Positions 10,622-21,900 of a stretch of DNA of 64,000 bases are shown piece after piece. The position numbers were made by a program, and so were the translations under genes. Each line of letters opens with the position of its first letter. Position 1 is the stretch's first letter. The notes beneath the pieces were generated by a model that was not told the origin of the DNA, searched no databases, and was given only the letters and a program-made list of their open reading frames with translations. Source of the DNA: Echinometra lucunter (lineage: Eukaryota; Echinodermata; Echinoidea; Camarodonta; Echinometridae); contig CM057164.1 of NCBI GenBank assembly GCA_029962745.1, positions 27,970,543 through 28,034,542 of the forward strand, read 5' to 3'.

Positions 10622-13600
10622 AAAGAAATAATGAGCACAATGAAAACAAATGGATCATGAGTTTCAAGTATAGTCAGAGGTAAATCCAGCTCAATGGATG
10701 ACTGAATTTTGAGGGAATTCAATGTGATAAGAAATATACATCTATGTTTCGGTAAAAAGTACATTTTTGCTAATTGTGTAAGTGTTTCATTGCTGGTTCT
10801 TTACATTTACACTTTAATCAAGAAAAATGTGTAATCATTCGATATAACCATATGTTATTATATCTCCATTAAAAGCCATGCATCATTTATCCAAACAGAT
10901 GATCTTAGTTATAGAAAATTTACAACCGATGATGACGAGGTGATGATAGTGATAGTGATAATGATGACATAAACATGATAAAGGCTTCGAAAGATGAGTA
11001 AGGTAGAAAGAATTGTCATGATCTATGCAACTTTTAAGAAAAATTATTATGTACTGTAAAGAGAACTGTAATCTCTAAATGATTCACTATTCACATTTTG
11101 TTTTAAATTTCTTCATGAGGTCCGGGCTATGTAGGTTGCTTTCCTCCGGGTGAGCACTGGGAAGGTGTGACTGGAAATGACAAAACAGTGACTGATGTTG
11201 ACGAATGTGTGGATCATTGCAACGGAATGGGCAAAGCTTTCGCGGTCATCGCAATTCGAAGCTGCTATTGTAGCGACGATCTGCCAAGCATCCAAAAGGT
11301 GAATGACTCTCCCTGCAACGTTAGGTGTTACAGCAATCCTTGCCAAATATGTGGTTCGTCCAGATACTACTCAGGTAAGTGGATCATGCCAAGCTATCAT
11401 ATTCACATCGTTCATATCGTTTTGACATTCAACACATTGTTGGCTGTCTGTTTTTGTTGTTTTATTTCGGAATCAAGGTTTAAAAACCATATACGAAGAG
11501 CATAATATGAAAATGGAATCAATATTAACATATCAAATCTGAGGAATAACAATTATGGCGATGTTGTTAAAACATCAGTGTTTTTCCTTGGGGTTATAAT
11601 GCCAGTGCTATAAAGGTCATTAATGATAGCATCATGAGTAATGCCGATCGTTCATATGTAGGATCATCCTTTTTCTCCACTATCTTTATTTTGTATTGCC
11701 AGTTTACAACACGACGGAAAGACTTCAAAGTTCGTGCTCATCATCGAAACTCAGCTTGCATGTGGTCAACGGAAGGGCAACATTAAACTGCTCGCCATGT
11801 GGGTTACAAAATGGATCTAGATGCAGATCTAACATACAAATTACCATGCCTCCAGACTTTCATTCGTGTACTTTTACCAGAGAGAATGGTATGGCAATGA
11901 TTTCCTTTGAATACCCTGACCTGTATGATAATTGGAACTAACTTGTGGAATCACTCCCTATTTCTCTTTTCACTATACCACTATGCAGTTTGTCCAAAAA
12001 TTACGATGGGCCTATAAGCATCGATAATAAAAGAAATCATTTTGCAATATGAAAAGTCATTTTAGATTATTAAACTATAACTATTCGTCTGCCAGTAAGT
12101 GAAGACCTCGTCTGATTCCGTTCAGTAGTCACGAAGAAATACAGAATTTTGAAACGGACGTCATAGGTCCTTCCCGTTCAAGTTTCGGCAGATGGAAAAC
12201 TCAAAGAACAGTGGACAATCCCACTATCATTTTGAATGGTTTACAAAGGAAATCGCTGTTTTGTTTTGATTTGCTATGATTGTTATTGCAGTGGTGTATC
12301 ATCATAGGTAATTAATCTTTCTGTAGTCCAATAGTCAAAGGATCAGATATCACTACAAACATCCGTCTATGAGAAGCTTAACATTCGTACATATCAAAGA
12401 GAAAGCCGCTACGCCCAACCTTTTTTTTTCCACGATGACCTGATGGCATTTTGTCATTGAGCTTTTTTCATGAACATGAATATTAATTAGATGAAGAATG
12501 GAAAAATGATGACCGAACACATAACGAACACATCGATGGCTACTTCCAATTCATTTCCTTATTCAGAGCAGACATTTCTGTACATTGTTGATTCCAGGCT
12601 CTTTTGTTACTGTTTTATTCTGTTTTGAAGTGCACTGAGGGCTCGTGCAGTTTATGTGCTATGTAACATTTAACTTTATCATCATTTGCAGAAACGACAG
12701 TAAACAGCACTGCAGATCAGTTTAAGGAGAAAGACATTTGTCAGTGCCAACCAGGTAGATAATTAATCATTCCATCATCAGATAATAAACATAAAAAAAG
12801 TGCATTCCTTTATTTTTTTCTCATCAAAAGTGGCAGAATTTATGACCTAACAAACTAATGCAACAATAAACAGATTGGATAACTAAGTTGAGTTTGCTTT
12901 TTCTTAAAATGTTGTAAAATATTTCTAAAAATGAAGGGAATATTTTAGGAGGAGTTGGTATCAGCCGATCATATTTCCAAATCAATGAATTCGGGAATAG
13001 CAAACACATCCTTGCAATATTAGTTCTTGGCGCTTCTCATAAATATATTTTCCAATTCACTCCTCAGTTTGGTTACGAATCGTTATCGACGTTGCAGTGA
13101 TACTCGGAGTTTTGTCTCTTGTCGCTATCATCTTCTTGTAAGTTCTGACATCCATTCATTCACATTCTAGGTGCACTTCTTTTAGTAAAGTAAGGCTTCA
13201 CCTTTGTCTAAATGTTTATCAAGTCTTGTTCTTATCAAACGACGAAATATTAATGATATGAGAATCATGGTAAAGCATAAATCTTAAAAAATAACGTGCT
13301 AATAGGTGCATAAACATAATTTGATTAAAATAATGAACAACCTTGATTGCATAATTGGTATGATATCACTCAGCCAATTTCCGTGGTCATATCTTTTTGA
13401 AATCCATTCTTTGTATTTGGGTCCCTTCAAGTTTATGTAATATCTTTTGAAGTGACTGTATTTGTCATATTAGTGATGCCACATTATTGCTGTTATGTTT
13501 TATTCTCCTTACAGGACTGTCAGGTATTTCCGTCAAAGACAGAGGGGTATGTTTGATGAATGGAAACCACGTTCTTTCGGACAAACTGGATATATGGCAT

Positions 13601-14895
13601 CACGTTCACCCAGGACTGGAGACGACCTTCTGAACCGGAACCACAGTTACCGTAACCTCTCTGGATCCAGTACCCTTGACCGAGGTTTAGAATCTCTTGA
13701 TCATGTCATGGTAGCCACTGGGGGGTCAGTAGCGGTTCAGCCACTTGGTGACGATCGCCAAAGTAGATACGGCTCATTACCAGCTCTGGAGAAGAAGGAA
13801 TCGGTGAGTACTGCGAATCCTCGAGCTGTTACTCTTGACCCACGGAAACTAACTGATGTGTCGCTTGCTGTAAAAGATTCTACTCCTGGTGACTCTGCGG
13901 AAGGGGATTTTCATGAGCCCGAGTTCCTGACACCATCTGACCACCTACGTAGCCAACTCCCTCCGAAACCAAAGAACAAACCAAGACATAGCTCAAAGAC
14001 GGGCCAGGAGGAATGCCCGAAGGATAGTACTGAACTAAAAGATGCTGTCTTGGACAAACCTAAGCGAAGATCGCTGCTTAACGTCCTGACCAAGGACTCC
14101 GGAAAGCCGAGTTCCCAAGAGACCTCACAAGATGAGAACGCTTCCTCTAAAGACTCCGAATCTTTTCCGGACAGAACTTGGGGTTCCCGATACGGGAAGA
14201 AAGGTAAAAAGAAAACCGAAGTAGCCAACAAACGAAAAAGTTCTTGTATCTCAGAGGACGGAAAGGTCTCTGGAGATCCCAAGTCAAAGACGTTGCCTAA
14301 TGACATATACGCGATACCAAATAAGCCTGCTAGTAGAAATAAACAGCGGAAGGAAAAGTCTAATCCTGATGCTTCTAAAGGTATGAAATCTGGTGACGTC
14401 GAACACAAAGAGGGGTATAGCAGACTCAGCAGACTCTTCAAACCTCGTGCAAGCGGGAGCAGCAAGTCAAAGGGCGGGGAAGATACTAGCTCGTCAAACG
14501 AGTACTCGTCACTTCAAAGAGATTCTAAGGACGCCGACTATGACAAGTTGAGGCAACAAGGGGATACCGATGATCCTTTCGGCTGGGATAAGAACGATTT
14601 CGCCGAGAAACCTGAGGCCGAAACGTATGCATCCCTGAATGATACCGAATTCGCAGAGATAGGAGAATCACTTCAACCAGATTCTATGGACACTGACTAT
14701 GACAAGTTGGGCCAACAAGGAGATACCGATGATCCTTTCGGATGGGATAAGAACGACGTCGCCGAGAAACCTGAGGCCGAAACGTATGCATCCATAAATG
14801 ATACGGAGTACGCAGAGGTAGGAGAAGCAACGCCAGGAGCTCCTTCGAGCGGAGACTACGAAATGATCGCCTGTGGTCAGAAAATTCAGACATGA
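9269..14895 (+). CDS. Gene A: WSC-domain single-pass receptor with ITAM-like tail
   Basis: Six exons: 9269-9341, 11120-11374, 11703-11888, 12692-12754, 13068-13137 and 13515-14895, giving 675 residues; every junction is GT-AG with phases 1,1,1,1,2. Exon 1 encodes a signal peptide starting MMVWVLFVMTTLL (a second ATG follows the first directly). Exon 2 is one WSC domain (GCF, CVDHC, CYC, PCQICG) with nine cysteines. Exon 3 is a small Cys-containing region with N-glycosylation sites. Exon 4 is a stalk ending ICQCQP. Exon 5 is the transmembrane helix (VWLRIVIDVAVILGVLSLVA), followed by basic residues. Exon 6 is a 459-residue tail with a proline motif (PPKPKNKP), YAIP, a YSSL-x8-YDKL pair and two 53-residue repeats; it ends GDYEMIACGQKIQT. 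WSC domains bind glycans in some proteins; the ligand here is unknown. A polyadenylation signal lies at 15109-15114. The exon structure is confident; the immune role is inferred. Confidence 0.85.
9362..9894. mobile_element. TTAA-flanked MITE in gene A intron 1
   Basis: It starts AGGCATTGGCTAAC after TTAA (9358-9361), ends in a degraded inverted copy (GTTAGCC...) and is followed by TTAA at 9895-9898. It matches the better-preserved copy at 30621-31110. The TTAA target site points to a piggyBac-type family. Confidence 0.65.
10297..10618. repeat. Palindrome-bearing repeat between two (TA)n runs
   Basis: (TA)n runs lie at about 10297-10350 and 10557-10618. Between them is a repeat containing the arms AATGCCTCCGCCGGG and CCCGGCGAAGGCATT and a B-box-like GGGAATAGAACCC. 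A second copy in the opposite orientation lies at about 41610-41775. It sits in intron 1 of gene A. Confidence 0.7.
14503..14550 (+). other. Canonical-spaced ITAM core in gene A
   Basis: The codons read YSSLQRDSKDADYDKL, that is YxxL-x8-YxxL. This matches the known ITAM spacing of 6 to 8 or more residues between two YxxL/I motifs, which bind tandem-SH2 kinases once phosphorylated. An acidic residue directly precedes the first tyrosine. Confidence 0.6.
14506..14823 (+). repeat. Two 159-base tail repeats of gene A
   Basis: Two in-frame 53-residue units; equivalent tyrosine codons at 14626 and 14785 are exactly 159 bases apart. Each contains YDKL, GDTDDPFGWDKND, EKPEAETYAS and a paired motif. 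Unit 1 has YASL-NDTE-FAEI (second tyrosine replaced by Phe); unit 2 has YASI-NDTE-YAEV at 14785-14820. Confidence 0.85.
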
Positions 14896-16275
14896 AGCAC
14901 AGGTCATTTCTTGGTCTATTTGAGGGCACTAACCGACATTTCACACGAGTATGTTAATTCTGAAAATTCTAAAATGTCTGTCTCAATCATGCCTATTGCA
15001 GTCAATACGAGGTTACAGTCTTAGATAACCGAATAGCATGTACTTTATGCGCTCAAAATGAAAACAAAAACTACAAGTAAGAAAAAACAAAAAGAAAATC
15101 CTGAAGCAATAAAGTACATTTAGCGTTGGGCACTGAGTTCATGGTATACACTTTAAACATTTAGCAAATACTTTTTAAGAGAAGACTTGAAATCATATGA
15201 TATAGAAAATGGAAGTGCGTGCCATAAAAGTGACGAAGCGTGTGCAAAATGCAAACTATATCAGTGTATAATTATGTGTCAGTTAAAGGTAGGAGATCCA
15301 TTTTGCAAAATCTTCGAAAATCCATACAACTTGGCAGGAGTTTAGGATATGCCCTTCTGATACTGCTTATTTAATCTTACGGTCATACAAAAATGAAAAT
15401 CTGGCTACCATCCATGAATAAGCAAGTCGGATCAGCTCACCGGCAGAAGCGCAGCTCGCGGCCACCACACGTACCGCATAATAGCAGCGCTGTACTGTAT
15501 GTAACGTGAATCCTTTCGTTGTGCGCTATCTCGAAAAAAAAAAATCCGCTAAGATTTTCGGTCCGAAATAAGTACAGAGTTATAAAAATGTTCATTATTC
15601 AGTTAATTAGCCATGTACAATCCATTTTTCTTTCACAGAAGTTTTTGATAATCATTCTCTTATAATTGAGCATATATTCACACATCTTAATATTTTAGAG
15701 CTGCAAATGGGATCTTCTCCCTTTAAGTTGGGAGGAACAACGAGCAAACTTCCTGTGCATGATCTTAAAGCACGAGTGGACTGTGATATACAAAAAAGTT
15801 GCGCTGATTACCTCCTCCGTGAGAGAATATTCTCTACACGTTTTCTGTCACTTTTAACTATACATTAACTAAGAGCAAATATACATAGATGTCTCCAGAT
15901 TTCACTGTGATGATCTTTAAGTAGGACTTGTATGCGAGCGTGTATCATTTCCCCGTATAGGAGGTTTTTTATGTCTTAAAAACACACGTGAGGTGTATAT
16001 AAAACAATACACTGAAAGTATTTGTTGTATGATTAAGATAAGATTTTAACAGTATCTTCTAGAATATGAAAGATAATGTAAATATTCATAAGGAGAAATA
16101 TTATGGTTCATATGCTGAAATTTTAATCTTTGAAATTATTATTTTTTAATCGGCTTAAAAAAAAATTTCCTTAGATAGTTTGGTATAAATTTAGACAAAG
16201 AAAGAAAGAACAAAGCAAACTATAGATGTCCGCCAAGATATTCACATTAATGATAATAAAAATAGTAATAATAAC
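14896..16275. other. Gene A 3' flank, conserved in inverted form near gene C
   Basis: This region includes the likely 3' untranslated region with AATAAA at 15109-15114. It is homologous, inverted, to about 53200-54170 beside gene C. No other gene is seen. Confidence 0.7.
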
Positions 16276-16279
16276 GTCT

Positions 16280-16500
16280 TATTTATGCAGGGTAGCCACT
16301 TCAGTTTTATCAACTGCTCTTCCAGCGGAACCTGCATAACATAATATGTTATTATTACCCTTCTTCATTCTTGTATGCCGAGCGCTTGGCAAGAAGGCAG
16401 AATTAGGTCCCATTTTTTGAAGTCTTTGGTATTACTCGGCCGGGGATCGAACCCACGACCTCCCGTTTATGAGGCGGACGCTCTATTCATTGAGCCAACA
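16280..16500 (-). mobile_element. tRNA-derived SINE (minus)
   Basis: Read on the minus strand it has an A-box-like TGGCTCAATGAATAGAG and a B-box GGTTCGATCCC, then a body ending GGAAGAGCAGTTGATAAAACTGAAGTGGCTACCC and an ATT-rich tail. The plus-strand counterpart at 52950-53190 is the same insertion in the inverted copy of this unit. Confidence 0.75.
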
Positions 16501-17559
16501 TTATTGGTATATTGCTTATTTCTTCCGAGTCGTTTTAGATGTATTTTTTATGTATTTGTTTTTATCCTATCAGCTTTAGGAAGGGGGGGGGGGGGGGTGT
16601 GTCGTTTGAATGCTACCACATATCAAGATATTCTATTTTAATATAACTGTAGAGCGTCTGTAAATAACATTGACTGCATATCGTTACGATAAACCATTTC
16701 ATTGTTTGTTTTATCATTGAAAGCACAATCAATTAAAAAGTAATAGAAAGAAATAGATTTAAATTCATGCTTTTGAAAACCTGTATGATTAAACATTTCT
16801 TGTTCTGATATGGGAGACAAAAGAAAAAGGACGCTTTAGAATCATCGGCACAGGTGTTTCGTAGAAACCTCAGATGTTTACAAATCGATTTCAAACGTGC
16901 AGTATCTGGTATACATTTCAAAAGAATAGGAAATGACTGGTGGATAGCAGTGTGAAGGTTGAATTTGTAAAGAGCGGATGCACAATGGAATAAGAAGTGA
17001 AAGAGTTCAAATAAATGGGAGAAAAAGAGAAGGAGGTTTTGAGGTGAGTGAAATTAAGCAAGCGGGTTGAATGTGTATGGTATGGTAACCATCTGTGTTA
17101 AACTTTATGGGGACCGTATCAAAAATTCCGTTACCCTAGAGATCATCATCATCAATTCACTATCTTTGGTAAGTGAAATTTTTTGACAGGCGCTAAAAGT
17201 TCCATTCGATTTTGAGATGTGCCATCTTAACTCCAAAATGATCTTTTTCGAGAAAAAAAAATAATTACAAATCACATGAAAAAGCCTCCCTACCCTTATC
17301 CCTGAATTTCCGCCCTAACATTTTCACAACCGTATGTCGGTACATAAATCATAGTCATTGCGACATTTGCGGTATATCCGCTGGCATTAAAATCACTTTG
17401 ACATAAATTTGGATGAATAGATATTTGTATGGGAATTAAAAAATGACACACAATATATTATTGATGAGCAGTTATTTTGAGTTGATTCCATACATCTGTA
17501 TATATATCACTTAATGTCTGATCGGTTTCCGTTTGGAAACAACTTTCCTTTTAATACGA

Positions 17560-17622
17560 GAAAATCATTCAAAAGAAAGAAAGCAAGAAAGATAGAAAGA
17601 AATAAAGAAAAAAGAAAGGAAA

Positions 17623-17654
<32 letters not shown>

Positions 17655-17745
17655 AAAGGAAAAAAGAAAGGAAAAAAGAAAGGAAAAAAGAAAGGAAAAA
17701 GAACGAAAGAAAGGAAGAGAGAAAGAAGAGAAGGAATTAAGAAAG
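17560..17745. repeat. GAAA/GGAAAA purine microsatellite
   Basis: A run of (GAAA)n and GGAAAAAA units makes a lysine/glutamate-rich open frame that is not a gene. Confidence 0.9.
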
Positions 17746-17819
17746 AATTAGAAATACATCATACAACACCAAATGAACTACAACAGATAATGATGAACTA
17801 TCGAAGGTGGCGGTAACTT

Positions 17820-18880
17820 TATTTCATTGTTCATGAACATTGTTCAATAAATGACACGTCGAATATGTCGTCATCGTTCGGGGTGGTGCAAAGAACACTG
17901 AAGTTGGGGATAATGAAGAACGAATATAACAACTAGTTTTAAACGAGGAAATTTACCCCACTTCATTCTCACAACGTGCCCATCACTTTGCAGGATATGT
18001 TTAGTTACAGTTTCGGTCGCTGCTGTGTAAATACTTCCAAGATCTTGAGACCAAGTTCTTGTCCACGTCAAAATGAAATATAGCAGTTTCACTGTGTGAG
18101 AGAGTTTTTTTGTTGTGCTTGATGGACGAAGTTAGTTAGTTATTAGAAAGTTAATATGTAATAATAATACTATCATGTTTCCATTCAACATGTTCAAGTT
18201 ATATACTGTCCGCTCTGTTTGAGTGGATGGTCTTTAATAATTGTCGAAGTGGTTGCTGTAATCTGCGCATTATGTTTTAGACCGAAAGTCAGAAGGGATC
18301 AATCTAGCAATAAAAGGTATTTCGTTTTCATGCACATAGCAATGATCTACATGGACAAAACTATCATGACTATGCAACGAATCGTCTGCCGTGCACATAG
18401 AGGTGGAGGCAGTCAAAGAGGGATAAAAAAATGACGGCTTCTCGTACACCCAGCTTTAGTTCACAAATGCATAAAGGCTTTTTTTTTCTTGTTTTGAAAA
18501 CAAAAACCAATTTGATGGTATGACAAGTTGTTAAACGTAGATTGAACGCTGCGCTGAGTCCCACGGTTGCAAAAGTTATTGTTGCCGTAAAGGAGCGAGG
18601 AACTCTTTGGTGCGACGGCTTGTCGTACCATCGGCTTTGTCTTTATTTCAAAGCGAGAGCAGTCATGCATTAAGCCGTCGTTTTGGGCTCTTTTCATGCT
18701 TTTGGAGGTCCCTCCTGGCCGCCCTTGCCACTTTGTGCACGGCTGACAATATTTTTTATAGAATAGTTTTGCCCATAGATCACTGATATGTACACAAAAG
18801 TGTAATACCTATCTCTATAGTTTGACCCCCTCAGGCCCCTGTTTAATTGCTGTAGGCATCTACACATATCAAATAGACCC
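17820..18880. repeat. Duplicated block shared with 48.07-51.48 kb
   Basis: Parts match elsewhere: 17830-17995 matches 51290-51440 in direct orientation; 17990-18090 matches 50700-50790 inverted; 18440-18610 matches 50200-50360 inverted; 18640-18840 matches 48075-48260 inverted. The mixed orientations imply a local inversion after duplication. It holds short open frames, none recognisable. Confidence 0.7.
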
Positions 18881-18909
18881 ATCAAGAAAATAAATGCTTC
18901 TTGGCAGCG

Positions 18910-21900
18910 ATGTTCGTCTCATATTTCTCATTGCTCATATTTCTTCTCGTGGAATTCACTGGAGCTACAAAGGAGGGCGGTAAGTTTAAAATGTTATCTC
19001 TTTTATCCCGTTTTGCAAATGAAAACAAGAAAGAATACATTGGTTTTGATATCCTGTGATGATTTACATGATTTGCAGTTTTTTGCACTTTCATGTTTGT
19101 GGATATTTCAGTATGAAAAACAAAATTTAGTTAACATTATTCGAAAGCCGAAAGTGATGGATTAAAGCTTCATGACATACATTGTCCGGCTTTCCTATTG
19201 TTTTGTTTTCTTGTTCTTTTTTTCTATGGCACTTTACTTACTTGTAATTTTGTATTTTGTTTTGACCTTATGATATCAAATTAACTAGTGGATTGCAAAA
19301 GCTAGTAAACCAATAGTTACGCTTTAATATTCACCATGTTCACCTTACGATCTGATTTAGGAACGTAGCATATGTGCATCCAATTTGTTCCCCCTTTTCG
19401 CACTGTCCTTAATCATACGTACGAATTTTACTGTGAAATGAGTATAAGACCATCGTTCTTATTGCTGTCATCAAGGGTGAATAAACGAAAACTTTAAAAT
19501 CCATACATTTTCCTTGTAAAATCACTTGACTTATAAGTCCTGTTTTTGTGATGACACTGTGATAAACTGTGAAAATTTTGATACTATGCTGGGATTTCTA
19601 TATATACAATTGTGCAAACTCGGTGACATGCAGCAGATACGTGTAAACTGTGATCCAATTTCCTTGCAAGCTTATACACGTAGTTTTACGACTTCAGTGA
19701 GCGTCAAAATACTTTCTGCGACAATGGTAGTTTTAGGATTGCTCCTAATGACGATACTTCCTCAAAGGGATTCCACGAGAGCCGATGGGAACGTGGTTAT
19801 CTTCACAATTTAAACTAATCTTGAACTTTATCATTTCAGACCAAGTAGTTTAAGAATGATGCAAGGTTAAGAGTAGTCAGAATCACAACTCCCTCCCCCT
19901 AGCTCTCTTTTCTCTTGATTTACGGGAGTAGAAACCACTTTTGAACCCCGCTGATCTCAGTTTGTGCTATGTTTTGATACACTTTTATACTTTATTTTTT
20001 AATGGGGTATAATCGTTCTTTAGATATATATTTTTTTAATTGTGACTTCTCTTCTCGATGCATACCATCAAAGAGGAACCATCATATATTTAAAGGGATA
20101 ATATAGTGCGGAGTCTACGGGATTTAGCGTGGTCTGCATTTGGGATGAAGCGGAAATCCTCGGCAGTAAACTGCGCTGACGAAGTGTCACACGAAGTCAA
20201 TACGGAACACTCATGCGCATCACTGAGTATTGCCGACAATATTTTTCACTCGCGCAAAAGTTGAGAAAGTTTGTCGACCTTTACTCTAATGTATAAATCA
20301 ATACCAAGAGATACGCTTTCGAAGTAGAAGCAAAGGATTCAGCGAACATCTCAGAGCCCCATAATGTGACTGCATATATCCCTTTATAAGACTATAATGT
20401 TACATACCATGAATCATGTTGTACTTTTCATTATCAGGTCCAGGTTATGAAGGTTGCTATAATGTCGGTCAGGCATGGCAGAATGTGTTAAAAAAGGACT
20501 ACATATCGAGCAGCGTAGGCGATTGTGTACGTCATTGTAGTAGGTACACATATGCAGTCATCTCGGTCCGAATCTGTTATTGCAGCAACAGACTGGTAGA
20601 AGATTTAAGAGCGAATGACAACCAATGCAACAAAACTTGCGAAGGCAATCCAAACCAAATATGTGGATACCGAGCTCACTACGCGAGTAAGCTTAATAAA
20701 GTTGACATTTGATCAAATGGTTCATTGGTAAGGTAATTTATACATGTTTCCCAGTCTGGGTTCTAAAGACAAATAAAATATCCAACGTGCCAAAATAATG
20801 TGTAAGATAAGGAGTGACTATGAGTCCTTCATGCATATCATGCATATGGCATCTGTTAAACCAATCCATTGTGTATTACATACGTTTTTCATGTAACGGT
20901 GAAGTATTACATTTATTAAATAGGAATAATATCTTAATCGTAGATGTAGAATCATCCCTGGCTGTATAACCTGCCATGAGTCATGCGAAATAAAATATTA
21001 AAAGAATGTTGTTGAAAAGAGCATCCATTTATGTGCTTTCAAATATGAAGAAAGTTTGTCTATCCTATTTTGTTGTTATTACATTTTCTTCTTTTTGGTA
21101 GGGTTTGAGCAGGGGCTCATTCTGTTTAACAGGAAAAAGGTGTCGTTTCACGAGCGTGACATTCCGCCGTCACTGTGGTGCATGGGGTGTTTTTTTTTTA
21201 TCTTTACAAGTTTTCGAATGATGAATAGACCCCATTTCCATTTCATTTCCCTATGATAACCTAAATTTAGTTTACAACGTGGCGGAAAGTCTTCGCAGAA
21301 CTGAAATGACAAACGAAAGTCTCCAGTGCCCCGTCAAGTGTAGCCATGCGACTTCCAACAGCTCGTCGAAATGTAAAGTGAATGGATCTGCATCAATAAA
21401 TGTTACGGAATCAAGGAGTGAGTACATTATTCCTGGATTTTTTCCTAATTAGGCAAAAGGAAACATATTATTTTATTTAAGTTCTAATTATTTTCTACAA
21501 TATATATCAATATCAATTCAAACCCGTATCTTATATTGTATTCCTATATTACTCTACTGTTCCCTACTACAACTCTCTGTCTGTCTGTCTGTCTGTCTCT
21601 CTCTATCTCTCTCTATCTTCATTTTTTTCCATGACCGTTGGTTTGATCTCTCCTATTCTTTCATTTCGCTGATAATGGAATGAAGATCTGATTTAACTTT
21701 CTGTTATTCAACTTCATGATATCACCCAAACTGCATGATTACTTTAAACATATATTATTAATGAAATTATTCCTCATTTTGGCTCTCACGTTTTCCTTAG
21801 ACATGAATTATCGTCTGCAGTTATAATTGCTAATTTTTCAACTGTTAATTTTCACATACATGTATAATTGCTGTATACCTGAATTAGTATGTAGCTCCAT

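Noticed and set aside
10253..10764. Several frames with Tyr-Ile runs
   Set aside because: Translations of (TA)n runs.
13911..14465. 184-codon frame antisense to the gene A tail
   Set aside because: It is a shadow of the real coding strand; gene C conserves the sense frame, repeats and motifs.
17514..17816. Lysine-rich 100-codon frame
   Set aside because: Translation of a GAAA microsatellite.
18219..18697. Possible conserved gene in the block shared with 50.1-50.5 kb
   Set aside because: Frames are short and shifted between copies, and no family is recognisable; treated as a duplicated non-coding block.
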